From assembly GCA_963579025.1 (NCBI GenBank), contig CAUZFZ010000172.1, positions 1 through 19,944 on the forward strand: 19,944 nucleotides of DNA. The letters are read 5' to 3'. This document shows positions 6,304 to 14,749 of this stretch, one piece after another; the first letter of the stretch is position 1, and the number at the start of each line of letters is the position of its first letter. Source of the stretch: CAUZFZ01 sp963579025. GTDB taxonomy: Bacteria > Planctomycetota > Planctomycetia > Planctomycetales > Planctomycetaceae. Below the pieces are notes generated by a model. That model worked only from the letters and a program-made list of their open reading frames with translations, was not told where the DNA came from and made no database searches. A program made the position numbers and the translations under genes.

Positions 6304-9194
6304 TCGTCGGCTGCAGGCAGCGGCTCGGTCGGTAACTCCTCGACGGACTCGGTGAACAGGACTGGCAAAGCGGTTAGTTGGCATCCCGCGTCGCCCCCGT
6401 CTGTGGCGCCGCTGACGGCGGGATTCGGAGCGTCGACGGTCGCGGACATCAGAGTGAAGCAGGCTCGCTCCACCGAGGCGAAATCAGACTCGGTGTCTTC
6501 GGATGTCGGAATAACGTCGCTCCACTGAATCGCGACATTGTTCGGACCGACTTCGCGCGCGGAGCCCCAGGCAGCACGCCACTGTTCGAGGTCGAGCACT
6601 TCCTGTGAGTTCTCAATCTGCCAGAACGCACTCTGGCTGTCGTAGAAGTTGCGTTCGCCACGCCACAGCAACTGGCGACGGGCATCGTCTGCTTCAACAC
6701 TCGGGTCACTGTAGATTGCCGCGTTCAGATCGCGGCAGGAGAACAGACAATTCCTGGCCTCACAGTCGAGCACTGGGCCGTCAGCCGAAACTGGTCCTGA
6801 TAACTGGATGATGGACCCTTCCAGACGCGCAGTGACATGGCGAAGCAGGACCTTAGCTCGCGAAGCTGCGCTGGCCGATTCGAACTGAATCAGGTCATCC
6901 GCAAGTCCGACCGCGCAGTTTTCAACGGTCAGGTCCAATGGTCCCTGCCATGCGAGCGAGGCCAGTGACGCTGCTCCTCGAAACAGGCAGTTGGTCATTC
7001 GGATTGACACGTCGCGATCCTGCACCGGCCGCGGCATGCCCGCGTCGGCCGGCATGTCCACCATTTCGTAGGTGACGTCGACAATCGTTGCGGGCATATG
7101 ACGCGGATTGATAACGGTCACCGCCACGCGATTCATTTCAAGCTGCCGGGGACGCGACACGCCGAAAACCGCATATCGCTGTGCGGGAGCGTCTTCCGGA
7201 ACGGACATCACAAACTGAACATTGACGATTCGCAGCGGACCGGACTGCACGTTGATCATTCGAGCGTCCGAATCGGACGAATCAGAATCGTCCGGGCTGA
7301 ACTCGATCACCGGCTGATGACCCCGAGCAGCTCGGATCGTGATGTTCTCCTTTGTGATCCGGAAGGGCTTCTCAGTACGTGGACCTGTGAATGCCAGTTC
7401 AATGGTGCTGCCGTCCTCGGCCGCGGCACACGCGGCCCACAGGCTGCGATACGGCTTCACAAGATTCGCGTCCGCCGAGAACAAAGCCACCGGAAACTGG
7501 CTTGCATCCAGCAACGGCTCAGATGGTATGGCTGATGGCGAAACGGGTGTTTCCGATTCCGTGGAAACCCCGGTGCCCGGTGGGTCGCGGCCAACGGTCG
7601 GCTCAGTCGTCCCAGGGTCGGAACGGGGACGAATTTCGACGCCAACAATGTCAGCCACAGGGTCACGAGGACCAGCCGGAATCTCGGGAGTCTCCAGTCC
7701 AGTTCCGTTGGGCCGGACTGGATCAATGTCTGGATTTAACGTTTCGCTCGTACCCGGCGACTGAACTCCGACGGCAGCCGCACCGGGATCATCATTGGTT
7801 GCCCGAGCCGCAGTACTCTCTGGCGATTCGCCAGTTGGTCCAGTGCCTTGCACCGCAGCAAGCGAGCCCCCCGGTTCGGTAATCATGCCAGTGTTGTCGG
7901 GCGCTGCGTCCCCGCCGACGTGCCCGGAATCGCCAACAAGTTGCCGTCCGAGTTCACCGGGATACTTCTGCAGCCACCCGACAATGAGCAGAAACACAGC
8001 CACCGTAAGAATCAAACCCGTCTGACCACGCCAGCCTCTTGCAGAAGCGTTGCGGGATGCAGTCCAGACCAGCCCCTCGGGATTAACACCGCGGAGATTC
8101 AGCGTCCCCGCTGCATGCGTCAGATCGCGTACGAGCTGGTCAGCCGTCTGGTGCCGACGGCTGCGGTCGCTGTTCATCATCCGCCGAATGATCGCGGACA
8201 GATTGTCAGGAACGCGAGGATTGATGGCAGCCGGGTCAGGTGCTTCCTTGCCCTGATGATCGAGCAGTTTTTGCAGCACGGTCCCTTCTGGATACGGCGG
8301 TCGGCCCGTCAGCATGTGGTACATCGTGCAGCCGAGCGAATAAATGTCGCTGCGAACATCGACCGACCGCGGGTCTTTGGCCTGTTCCGGAGAGATGTAG
8401 TCGAATGTGCCGAGTGTCGTGCCTGGAAGAGTCAGGTCCGCCTGTGATTCAGAATTGTCTTTTCGGGCGAGGCCAAGGTCGACGAGCTTCGCTCGTCCGT
8501 TGGGCGTGATGATGATGTTTGATGGTTTGATATCGCGGTGCACGACTCCCATGGCCGAGGTATGCATCAAGGCATAAGCAACCTGCAATCCGTAGTTCAC
8601 GACATCGGTCGGAGTGAGCCGCTGTTGTTGTCGAATCAGATCCCGAATTGTTGAGCCGGTTACGAACTCAAAGGCGATGAAATGCAGACCGCGATCCTCG
8701 CCGATGTAGAAAACCCGTGCGATGTTCTCGTGATCGAGGCGGGCAGCGGCGCGGGCTTCGTTCCGGAATCGCTTAATCGCGGATTCGTCGAAAGCCTGAC
8801 CGGGGGCGAGAATCTTGAGCGCCACATTCCGTTCCAGTCGCTCATCGACCGCGCGAAACACGGCCCCCATGCCGCCGCTGCCGATCCGTTCCTCGATCCG
8901 GAAGTGTTCCAGCGTTATGTCTGCGGGATCAAGCAAGCTGTGTGACGCGCCGGATTCCTGCAGCGGAGGGAACAGCCTCTGAAACTCAGACGGCGAACCG
9001 TGCTGGGATGCGGGAAGCATCAGCGGTTTTCCGGCCGGATTGATGACGGTTTCGCTATTTCCCAGTCCGGGAATACTGGCGCTACTGCCCGATCGAGACA
9101 AAAGCCCGCCGGGAACGGCCAACTGACCCGACTCGTCCGTCAATTCGGACGCGGGTAGTGGGCGAATCGAACTACCGTCACTGCCAGTTACCAT
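6300..9194 (-). CDS. Transmembrane Hanks-type Ser/Thr protein kinase with beta-rich ectodomain
   Basis: The 964-residue protein has four parts. Residues 1-95 form a Ser/Gly/Pro-rich N-terminus. The kinase domain (about 97-360) has GSGGMG (105-110), ALK with Lys127, a Glu at 146, HRDIKPSN (219-226), DLG in place of DFG (239-241) and GTFDYISPEQ (262-271), so it should be active. A hydrophobic helix follows (about 392-408, LILTVAVFLLIVGWL), then a Pro/Thr/Gly/Glu-rich linker (about 410-560). The C-terminal region (about 565-930) has short beta strands with repeated Asn/Cys positions (MTNCLFRGA, VENCAVGL, EARNCLFSC) that suggest a right-handed beta-helix. The topology implies a cytoplasmic kinase with an exported sensor. 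The ATG at 9194 lacks a Shine-Dalgarno site. Ligand and targets are unknown. The stop overlaps the PLD gene's stop. Confidence 0.93.
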   Translation of the reverse strand: MVTGSDGSSIRPLPASELTDESGQLAVPGGLLSRSGSSASIPGLGNSETVINPAGKPLMLPASQHGSPSEFQRLFPPLQESGASHSLLDPADITLEHFRIEERIGSGGMGAVFRAVDERLERNVALKILAPGQAFDESAIKRFRNEARAAARLDHENIARVFYIGEDRGLHFIAFEFVTGSTIRDLIRQQQRLTPTDVVNYGLQVAYALMHTSAMGVVHRDIKPSNIIITPNGRAKLVDLGLARKDNSESQADLTLPGTTLGTFDYISPEQAKDPRSVDVRSDIYSLGCTMYHMLTGRPPYPEGTVLQKLLDHQGKEAPDPAAINPRVPDNLSAIIRRMMNSDRSRRHQTADQLVRDLTHAAGTLNLRGVNPEGLVWTASRNASARGWRGQTGLILTVAVFLLIVGWLQKYPGELGRQLVGDSGHVGGDAAPDNTGMITEPGGSLAAVQGTGPTGESPESTAARATNDDPGAAAVGVQSPGTSETLNPDIDPVRPNGTGLETPEIPAGPRDPVADIVGVEIRPRSDPGTTEPTVGRDPPGTGVSTESETPVSPSAIPSEPLLDASQFPVALFSADANLVKPYRSLWAACAAAEDGSTIELAFTGPRTEKPFRITKENITIRAARGHQPVIEFSPDDSDSSDSDARMINVQSGPLRIVNVQFVMSVPEDAPAQRYAVFGVSRPRQLEMNRVAVTVINPRHMPATIVDVTYEMVDMPADAGMPRPVQDRDVSIRMTNCLFRGAASLASLAWQGPLDLTVENCAVGLADDLIQFESASAASRAKVLLRHVTARLEGSIIQLSGPVSADGPVLDCEARNCLFSCRDLNAAIYSDPSVEADDARRQLLWRGERNFYDSQSAFWQIENSQEVLDLEQWRAAWGSAREVGPNNVAIQWSDVIPTSEDTESDFASVERACFTLMSATVDAPNPAVSGATDGGDAGCQLTALPVLFTESVEELPTEPLPAADD

Positions 9195-9214
9195 TGAAAT
9201 CAGGCGGAACGCCT

Positions 9215-9229
9215 CTCACAGGATGTGAG
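9215..9229 (-). repeat. Small perfect hairpin just upstream of the kinase gene
   Basis: CTCACA-GGA-TGTGAG on the plus strand (the same stem read on the minus strand) begins about 20 bases before the kinase ATG. It could be a leader hairpin or a short operator; six base pairs only. Confidence 0.3.
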
Positions 9230-9375
9230 TTGAAAAAGATGTGATGTTGCAAGATGGGAGAGTCTGTTTCTGTGGAAGCACAGACGTCGGCCGACTCGCC
9301 ATATTTTTGGGTGAAATGCTGTACTCCAACAGGGACTGCACACATCGTCTGTACGCAGTGGATATGGGACGGACA

Positions 9376-9678
9376 CTAAGACTGGCTAAGCATGCCGTTG
9401 ATGTCGCGATCAATCGTCTCAAAGTACTGACGCGTTTTCAGGAAGAGCTGTTCTGTGAATTCCTGGCTCTCCAGGAGATTTGCCGCCTGATTTCGGACGG
9501 TGACGTCCTTGACCGAACCTTCGGACGTATTGAATGGAGAATCGGGTTTGACGAGTTCGTGCATGTCCCGTGTCCGCGGAATCAGGTTGTTCTCCAAGTG
9601 GTCCACCAGCTCCCGTGTGAGCCGTTCGGCTTCCTTGCAGACCTCTCTGAGCGGCAGATTCTCCAGAGCTTCAGCCAT
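9376..9678 (-). CDS. Small helical protein of unknown function (100 residues)
   Basis: I do not recognise this protein. Choosing the ATG at 9678 gives 100 residues starting MAEALENLPLREVCKEAERL; GGGAG six bases upstream is one of the best ribosome binding sites in the window and decides this start over a GTG at 9849. The sequence is hydrophilic, acidic and predicted by eye to be mostly helical, with heptad-like Leu spacing in the first half (LTRELVDHLENNLIP), a Pro/Ser/Thr-rich loop (about 47-55) and a second helical half. There is no signal peptide or membrane segment. It lies 181 bases upstream of the kinase gene on the same strand, so co-expression is possible. A long frame on the opposite strand is judged to be its shadow. 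Confidence 0.7.
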   Translation of the reverse strand: MAEALENLPLREVCKEAERLTRELVDHLENNLIPRTRDMHELVKPDSPFNTSEGSVKDVTVRNQAANLLESQEFTEQLFLKTRQYFETIDRDINGMLSQS

Positions 9679-9683
9679 GTCAC

Positions 9684-9688
9684 ACTCC
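9684..9688 (-). promoter_or_regulatory. Strong Shine-Dalgarno site of the small helical protein
   Basis: On the minus strand the start reads GGGAG, TGTGAC, ATG. The six-base spacing is ideal and is the main evidence for the short form of this gene. Confidence 0.65.
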
Positions 9689-9768
9689 CATGTCCGGCTG
9701 GAAAGAGCACCGGTACTCGTCAGGTGCCCACAAATGTAGACGAATCTGTTAAACGATCCGTAATCCCA

Positions 9769-9922
9769 GGAATCCTGCCGCAAGGCGTTTTGATCGAGCC
9801 GGGCAGCAGCGTACCCTGTATTTAATCCACGCCACGAGTGAATGGTCAAGAACGATTGCCGTACCAGCCATCAGCCGGCCGGAAATATCCTGCCTCACGT
9901 GTCGGATCGCCGGAATCCTGCC
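9769..9922. repeat. Pair of 11-bp direct repeats upstream of the phosphoesterase gene
   Basis: GGAATCCTGCC occurs at 9769-9779 and again at 9912-9922, the second ending three bases before the phosphoesterase ATG. Both lie in the 246-base divergent intergenic region. Possibly regulatory, possibly chance. Confidence 0.4.
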
Positions 9923-9924
9923 AG

Positions 9925-10647
9925 ATGAAAACACTTCTGATCTCCGACATCCATTCGAACTGGCCGGCGTTGCAGGCTATTGACGAGTCATTCGATGCCT
10001 GTCTGTTTCTGGGCGATCTCGTCGATTATGGACCCGACCCGGTCCCGTGTATCGACTGGATCCGCGAACACGCTAACGCTGCGGTCCGCGGTAATCACGA
10101 CCACGCCGTCGCTCAGCGGATTCCATCGGGTGGACTTAGTGGACTGTCCCGACTCGCCGCACAGGTCCGACCGCACCACTGGGATGTGCTCGATTCAGCC
10201 CGGTTGAAGTTTCTCGCCCGCATGCCTGTCACGCGGCGTCTGGAACTCGGGGGAGCAACGTATTACCTCGTCCACGCGACACCGCGGGATCCATTCGACG
10301 AATATCTGAGAGACGATCCCGGAAGCTGGAAGGAGCGACTTCAGAATGTCGACGCGGACTTTGTCTGTGTGGGACACTCTCACATGCCGTTCTGCGTCGA
10401 GGTCGGCGATACGAAGGTCATCAATCCGGGCAGTGTGGGCCAGCCTCGAGACGGCGACCCTCGCAGTGCCTATTGTGTGATCGAAGACGGCCACGTCGAA
10501 TTTCGCCGAGTCGAATACGACATCGAAGCGACGATTCGCCACCTGAGCGAAATCGGTGTGAACGGGCCGGTCCTCGAAATGTCCAGCCACTTTCTGCGGT
10601 CCGGGGGGCGGATGCTGCCAGGCATTGAGGACACCAGCAAACTGTGA
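9925..10647 (+). CDS. YfcE/MJ0936-like calcineurin-family metallophosphoesterase
   Basis: From the ATG at 9925 the product has 240 residues and starts directly with the first metal motif, MKTLLISDIHSN, so upstream in-frame GTG starts such as 9838 are unlikely. The ordered metal-binding motifs of the superfamily are all present: DIH (Asp8, His10), GDLVDYGPDP (Asp31), GNHDH (Asn57, His58), VHATP (His117) and GHSHMPF (His151, His153). The YGPDP variant and the short length match the YfcE/MJ0936-type phosphodiesterases, soluble binuclear-metal enzymes with activity on small phosphodiesters; the physiological substrate is usually unknown. No signal peptide. It is divergent from the small helical protein and converges on the enolase-superfamily gene with 18 bases between. 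Confidence 0.93.
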   Translation: MKTLLISDIHSNWPALQAIDESFDACLFLGDLVDYGPDPVPCIDWIREHANAAVRGNHDHAVAQRIPSGGLSGLSRLAAQVRPHHWDVLDSARLKFLARMPVTRRLELGGATYYLVHATPRDPFDEYLRDDPGSWKERLQNVDADFVCVGHSHMPFCVEVGDTKVINPGSVGQPRDGDPRSAYCVIEDGHVEFRRVEYDIEATIRHLSEIGVNGPVLEMSSHFLRSGGRMLPGIEDTSKL

Positions 10648-10665
10648 GCCGGCAGGTCCAGACGC

Positions 10666-12018
10666 TCAAAAACCAAGCCCGACATCCTTCAGCACACCCG
10701 TTCCGACAGTACCATCGGTGATGTCGAACATCGACGGCAGACGGTGTTCCCACACGCGGTTCGGTCCTGGGCAATACTGACGGCCATTGCCTTCAATGGC
10801 GGCGACCGTCGGAATCCGGGCCGCCAGGCTGGCGGAATGCAGGAATGAGCTTCCCGCGCACGTCAGATCCTGAACACACAGGAACATGCCAAACTTCTGC
10901 GCCGCCGCGGCAAGGCAGAGCGATTCCGATTGTCCTTTGCAGGCTTTAAGGGCTACGCCGGTGTATCCCTGATCGCGAGCCAGCAGCAGCGATTCATAAT
11001 CGACGAGCGCTTCATCGACGACGACCGGTTTCAACTTCGCTGCCTCGTGCAGCTTGATTTCAGGGTGAGCCTGCAGGTTGCGGCTGGTGGGCTGTTCGAT
11101 GTACTGAATCCGATCGTAAGCATGCGGAGTCTGCTCCTGCACCATCTTCAGGAAGTCCAGCACGTACTCAACAGTCTCACACTTCTCATTGAAGTCGAGC
11201 GAATAGTACCACTCGCCGCAGCCGCGCTCGGCCTGCGTCTCGACCGCGACCGACTCGACAGCCGCCACGCGCGCCACATCCCAGTCCAGGTCGTCACCAG
11301 CCAGCTTAATCTTCAAGTGAGTAAGGCCGTCGGCTTTGATCCACTCACCGAGGGTCACTGGCAACCTGTCCTTCGGACGGTCAGTGACATCTTCGCTGGT
11401 CAGCGGATCGAGCGCTCCGACGAGGTGATACAGCGGCAGACGTTCTTTCGGCTGGCGCAGCGTGTACTGGTCCAGATATTCCCCAGCAAACTGCTCGTCG
11501 AGGTAGTCCGACAGATCGTCGTTCATGAACTCGGACGACAGGGCATCGTATGAATTGACTTCATGCACGCGGCCATACGCGTCATGCACGGCCGCGTCGA
11601 GTGGACTGGCGGACACAAGCTGAGCAAGTTCGGGCATCCCCTCATCAAAGCGATGACCTTCGCAGATCGTTCGTCCCAGATGCTTGTACTCAGCCGCGAG
11701 GTCGTACATCAGCTCAATCGGATGCGCGTAATGCGGGATCTCCGTGGCCATCGTGGTGATCCGCTCGGCGAATTCTTTCATCGCCGATTCGGTCTGGTCG
11801 CCCGTCAATTGAGCCGTAGGCCACGCCCAGATGTTGCCGACCGGCATGCTGCCGTAGCCGGACACGTGCTTTCCTGCCTGCGTCTCGACCCTGATTTCGA
11901 CGTTGATCAGGAAGGACTTGTCCACGACGCGGCCACCGAATTTCAGCGGTGCCCGGAAGGGAACAGGTTCAAAAGTACAACTTGCATCGACAATCCGAAC
12001 GTCCGTTGAGGCTGGCAT
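10666..12018 (-). CDS. Enolase-superfamily (mandelate racemase/muconate lactonizing-like) enzyme
   Basis: The 450-residue protein has an N-terminal capping domain (about 1-150) and a TIM barrel with the superfamily's catalytic set in order: LKIKLAG with Lys236 and Lys238 after strand 2, SLDFNE with Asp275, YIEQPT with Glu308, VVDEAL with Asp335/Glu336, and ALKACKGQ with Lys358 and Lys361. Three acidic residues bind Mg2+ and a Lys on each face of the barrel acts as acid/base, the arrangement of the MLE-type subgroup. This implies proton abstraction next to a carboxylate (racemase, epimerase, cycloisomerase or dehydratase); the substrate is not readable. It is longer than the usual 350-400 residues because of an extra acidic segment at about 155-230. 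Start ATG at 12018 has no clear Shine-Dalgarno site; a hairpin-rich 187-base leader separates it from the upstream glycosyltransferase. Confidence 0.88.
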   Translation of the reverse strand: MPASTDVRIVDASCTFEPVPFRAPLKFGGRVVDKSFLINVEIRVETQAGKHVSGYGSMPVGNIWAWPTAQLTGDQTESAMKEFAERITTMATEIPHYAHPIELMYDLAAEYKHLGRTICEGHRFDEGMPELAQLVSASPLDAAVHDAYGRVHEVNSYDALSSEFMNDDLSDYLDEQFAGEYLDQYTLRQPKERLPLYHLVGALDPLTSEDVTDRPKDRLPVTLGEWIKADGLTHLKIKLAGDDLDWDVARVAAVESVAVETQAERGCGEWYYSLDFNEKCETVEYVLDFLKMVQEQTPHAYDRIQYIEQPTSRNLQAHPEIKLHEAAKLKPVVVDEALVDYESLLLARDQGYTGVALKACKGQSESLCLAAAAQKFGMFLCVQDLTCAGSSFLHSASLAARIPTVAAIEGNGRQYCPGPNRVWEHRLPSMFDITDGTVGTGVLKDVGLGF

Positions 12019-12071
12019 GGTGCGATCGAGCCCGCGATGAGGAGTTGTCCTGACACCGTGAAACTAACAGT

Positions 12072-12103
12072 CCAGCCGGATATTCGGCGGGCTTTGCGGC
12101 TGG
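12072..12103 (-). repeat. 7-bp inverted repeat in the leader of the enolase-superfamily gene
   Basis: CCAGCCG (12072-12078) and CGGCTGG (12097-12103) are perfectly complementary, with an 18-base GC-rich interior that allows alternative pairing (GCCG with CGGC). It lies about 55 bases before the enzyme's ATG and about 100 bases after the glycosyltransferase stop. It could terminate read-through or act in the leader; no T-tract follows. Confidence 0.35.
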
Positions 12104-12205
12104 CTGCCAATGTTCACGAGTTGATGTTCAGGTCGATATTTCCGGCATCCTATGCTCGTCGCGTCGGGTGTTCAATCATTGAGTTGGACTGACGTGTTGA
12201 CCTGC

Positions 12206-13348
12206 TCATTCACCGGCTGCGAGCAACGACCGGTACAGATCTGCATACTGTGTAACCACCGCCGGCCATGTAAAACGCTCGGCCATTTGCCGTTGCAGTC
12301 GTTCGGCCGACTCGGCTGCGGCGACCGGGTCGTTCAGTACGTGATCGATGGCAGCCGCCAGGGCTTGTTCATCTCCGATTGTCACGAGGCGCCCAGTGAC
12401 GCCGTCCTCAACGATTTCGGACACACCCTCCGCTTGCGTTGCCACGATCGGCAGGCCAGATGCGCCCGCTTCCAGCAACACGTTGGGCAGGCCCTCCCAC
12501 AGTGACGTCAGCACCAGGAGATCGGCTGAACGCATGATTCCCGCAATGTCCGACTGCCAACCGGCCAGATGGACGCGATCTGCAATTCCGACGGCCTCGG
12601 CGGCCTGGGCGATCTCCTCTTCGAGCGTTCCCTGCCCAATCAACAGCAGATGCAGATCAGGCCGATCCCGCGCGAGCCGTCCTGTAGCACGAATCAGGGT
12701 CAGCGGATCCTTCTGCGGATCGAGCCGCCCAACTGACAGCAGGACGGTCGCTTCGTTGGGGATGCCGAAGGATGATAGTTCAACAGGGTCCGCATTGCGG
12801 AACGTTTCAAGGTCCACACCGTTGGGGATGACAACAGTCTTCTGAGGACTGAGACCAGACTCGCGAATCGAGAAATCCGCAACTGCCTGGCTGACACACA
12901 CATGTCGGTCAATGTATCGCTCGGTCCAGCGATCGAGTCGCAATCGCCAGCGGCCGCGTTTTTCCGCGACTCGAATGCCGGAGACGACGTGCGGCACCCC
13001 CGTGCGCCGGGCAGCAATTCGACCGACGATATTGGCGTGCCATAGAAACGTCTGTAACACGGCTGGCTGTTGTCGATGAAGTTCGCGTGTCAGCCCCGCT
13101 GTGGCCTTCCACAAACCCTGCAGGCTGCTGGCGCGGCGTGCACCGAGGCACGTCACCGGAATGCCGGATTCCTCAAGCGTGCTGGCGAGGGCACCGCGGT
13201 CACTCAAGCAGATGACGGAACGCTTCCAGTCATCCGGCGATAGACCAGTCGCGATTTGAACCAGTGCGCGTTCGGCGCCGCCGGGATCCAGCTCGGTGAT
13301 CAGGAAAGTGATCGACGTCCTGGCGCCGTCTGGCGACTGCACACCCAC
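12206..13348 (-). CDS. GT-B glycosyltransferase, family GT4-like
   Basis: The 380-residue protein has the length and motifs of a GT4 glycosyltransferase. The N-terminal Rossmann half has the acceptor-side glycine motif LDPGGAERAL (20-29). The C-terminal half has SVGRLDPQKD (205-214; Arg and Lys contact the donor diphosphate), LIGQGTLEEE, and EGLPNVLLEAGASG (285-298), whose Glu285 and Glu293 form the E-x7-E signature, then GVSEIVEDGVTGRLV. It transfers a sugar from a nucleotide donor to a polysaccharide, lipid or glycoprotein acceptor at the cytoplasmic face of the membrane; specificity is unknown. The start is a GTG that shares its G with the TAG stop of the DUF1573 gene (TAGTG), indicating translational coupling. 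Confidence 0.93.
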   Translation of the reverse strand: MGVQSPDGARTSITFLITELDPGGAERALVQIATGLSPDDWKRSVICLSDRGALASTLEESGIPVTCLGARRASSLQGLWKATAGLTRELHRQQPAVLQTFLWHANIVGRIAARRTGVPHVVSGIRVAEKRGRWRLRLDRWTERYIDRHVCVSQAVADFSIRESGLSPQKTVVIPNGVDLETFRNADPVELSSFGIPNEATVLLSVGRLDPQKDPLTLIRATGRLARDRPDLHLLLIGQGTLEEEIAQAAEAVGIADRVHLAGWQSDIAGIMRSADLLVLTSLWEGLPNVLLEAGASGLPIVATQAEGVSEIVEDGVTGRLVTIGDEQALAAAIDHVLNDPVAAAESAERLQRQMAERFTWPAVVTQYADLYRSLLAAGE

Positions 13349-14385
13349 TACTTGCCAGACGCGGCAACCTTGCCGCGAGCCCTGAATGTGACGGGCTCCG
13401 TACGCCCGCGAATGGTCACGCTCAGCTCTTCGTCAAGCGGACCGAGCTTCTGTGGAGCGGTAATTGTCAGCGGAATGATCTGCACGGGAGCAGACCGCTT
13501 CGGCAACCGGACCTGAAAGACGTCTTTGGCTCGCAGGCACGTGACACCGGAGACCTCGAACGGTTTCTTTCCCTGCAACACGACGTTGACTGTTTTCGTC
13601 TGCCCTGGTCGCATCGTTCCCAGCGATATCAGTGACGGTTTGACGACGATGTCCGGTCGCACAAAGCCTTCGACCAGCAGCGGGACGTGTGTGTTTTCCG
13701 GGTCATCTGTCACCAGCGTCAGGAACTGCCGCAGCGGCCCGATGGGCGTTTTGTCGCTCAGTCGTACGATCAGGTCGTAGTTGGCGCGTCCTGCACCGCG
13801 CGCCGTCTGTTTGACCTCGGCCATAACGAACTCGCTTTGAGTTTTCACATCGCGAATCGTCCAGTCAGCGCGTCCCGCGTATGAGATCTTCAGAGTTCGC
13901 TCGTTCTTCTGCTCTCGATCGACGTTGTCAAACTGGACGGACCCCGGCTCAATCACGACATCTGTGCGAATGTAGGCCGTAATCGGAATCTGCACACGTC
14001 CATAAACCGGTCGGTCAAACACGACGATCACATTCGAATCTTTGCGGCGAGTAAACTTCCGCGTGTCCATCGTGATCGTGACGTAGGCCTCTTCGAGACT
14101 TGCAAGAGTCTCCTGACTCGGTTCGCCGGCCGAGCATCCGCAGGTCGTGCGGACCTCGGTGATGTGCACGGTCTCTTTGAAGATGTTCTTCAGCTTCAGG
14201 CGGTAGTTAACATCCGAACCGCGCGCGACCACGCCGAAATCGTGCGACTGTTTCTCAAACATCTCGGCAGGCCATTTCTCGTCTGCGGCCGAGACTGAAG
14301 AGCCGAGAGATGCAGCGACCAGAGCACTGGCCAACAGACCGACTCGAATCGCAGTGCAGGAAAGAATCTGACGACGCATTTGCAT
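13348..14385 (-). CDS. Exported DUF1573 protein
   Basis: Starting at the ATG at 14385 (an ATG at 14379 is nearly equivalent) gives 345 residues with a clear signal peptide: MQMRRQ, then a hydrophobic segment, then SSVSA-ADE as the likely cleavage site. An ATG at 14421 would put 12 polar residues before it. The mature protein starts with FEKQSHDFGVVARGSDVNYR and VRTTCGCSAGEPS; the TTCGC segment and the preceding F-x-x-H-D-F-G strand are the marks of DUF1573, an Ig-like/ASH-type beta-sandwich domain. A second repeat-like beta region begins near residue 215 (RPDIVVKPSLISLGTMRPGQ). Function is unknown; the Cys pair may bind metal or form a disulfide. It probably sits in the periplasm or outer membrane space and is the first gene of a pair with the glycosyltransferase. 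Confidence 0.88.
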   Translation of the reverse strand: MQMRRQILSCTAIRVGLLASALVAASLGSSVSAADEKWPAEMFEKQSHDFGVVARGSDVNYRLKLKNIFKETVHITEVRTTCGCSAGEPSQETLASLEEAYVTITMDTRKFTRRKDSNVIVVFDRPVYGRVQIPITAYIRTDVVIEPGSVQFDNVDREQKNERTLKISYAGRADWTIRDVKTQSEFVMAEVKQTARGAGRANYDLIVRLSDKTPIGPLRQFLTLVTDDPENTHVPLLVEGFVRPDIVVKPSLISLGTMRPGQTKTVNVVLQGKKPFEVSGVTCLRAKDVFQVRLPKRSAPVQIIPLTITAPQKLGPLDEELSVTIRGRTEPVTFRARGKVAASGK

Positions 14386-14749
14386 GGCGGAATCTCGCTG
14401 GTTGTACGTCCGGCCGAACATGAAGCTGTCAGTCTGGCAAATCGGGTCGCACGACTCCCGAGTGAACAGGCCGACGAGGCACCATGAAGGTGCGTAACAA
14501 GGTGTTTTTCACGCATCGGCGGCGAGCGACGGCGACGTTAGTTCGCCCTCTGCGGCCTGTCAACATCGTCGTTTTCAGACGCTGGTGACTGGTGTGTTGA
14601 GCAGAACCGATGCAGGCCGACTGTGAGAATTCGCGACAGCCCGATTCACCGGATCAGCCGGCAGATCGCAACCCTGGTTCCGCCAGCCCTCGATCGTGCG
14701 TACCAGGCCAGACAGGTGCACGCTTCCCGTGAGATCGCATCGACGGAGT

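Noticed and set aside
7098..8509. Several long plus-strand frames opposite the kinase gene
   Set aside because: They are shadows of the 964-residue kinase, whose domains are clear; none has recognisable motifs.
9262..9285. GTCTGT...ACAGAC inverted repeat upstream of the kinase gene
   Set aside because: The stem is six bases with a 12-base loop and no supporting context.
9241..9825. 194-codon plus-strand frame
   Set aside because: It lies opposite the small minus-strand protein at 9376-9678, which has a far better ribosome binding site and a more protein-like composition. The plus frame is Cys/Val/Leu-rich without domain features.
9838..9924. 29-codon extension of the metallophosphoesterase from GTG at 9838
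   Set aside because: The conserved first strand begins at the ATG at 9925; the extension is polar and without motif.
10930..12009. Two long plus-strand frames opposite the enolase-superfamily gene
   Set aside because: They are antisense shadows; all catalytic motifs are on the minus strand.
14484..14588. 34-codon Arg-rich frame (MKVRNKVFFTHRRR...) with GAGG upstream
   Set aside because: It is short, GAGG is only four bases from the ATG, and nothing else supports it. Arg-rich frames are common by chance in GC-rich DNA.
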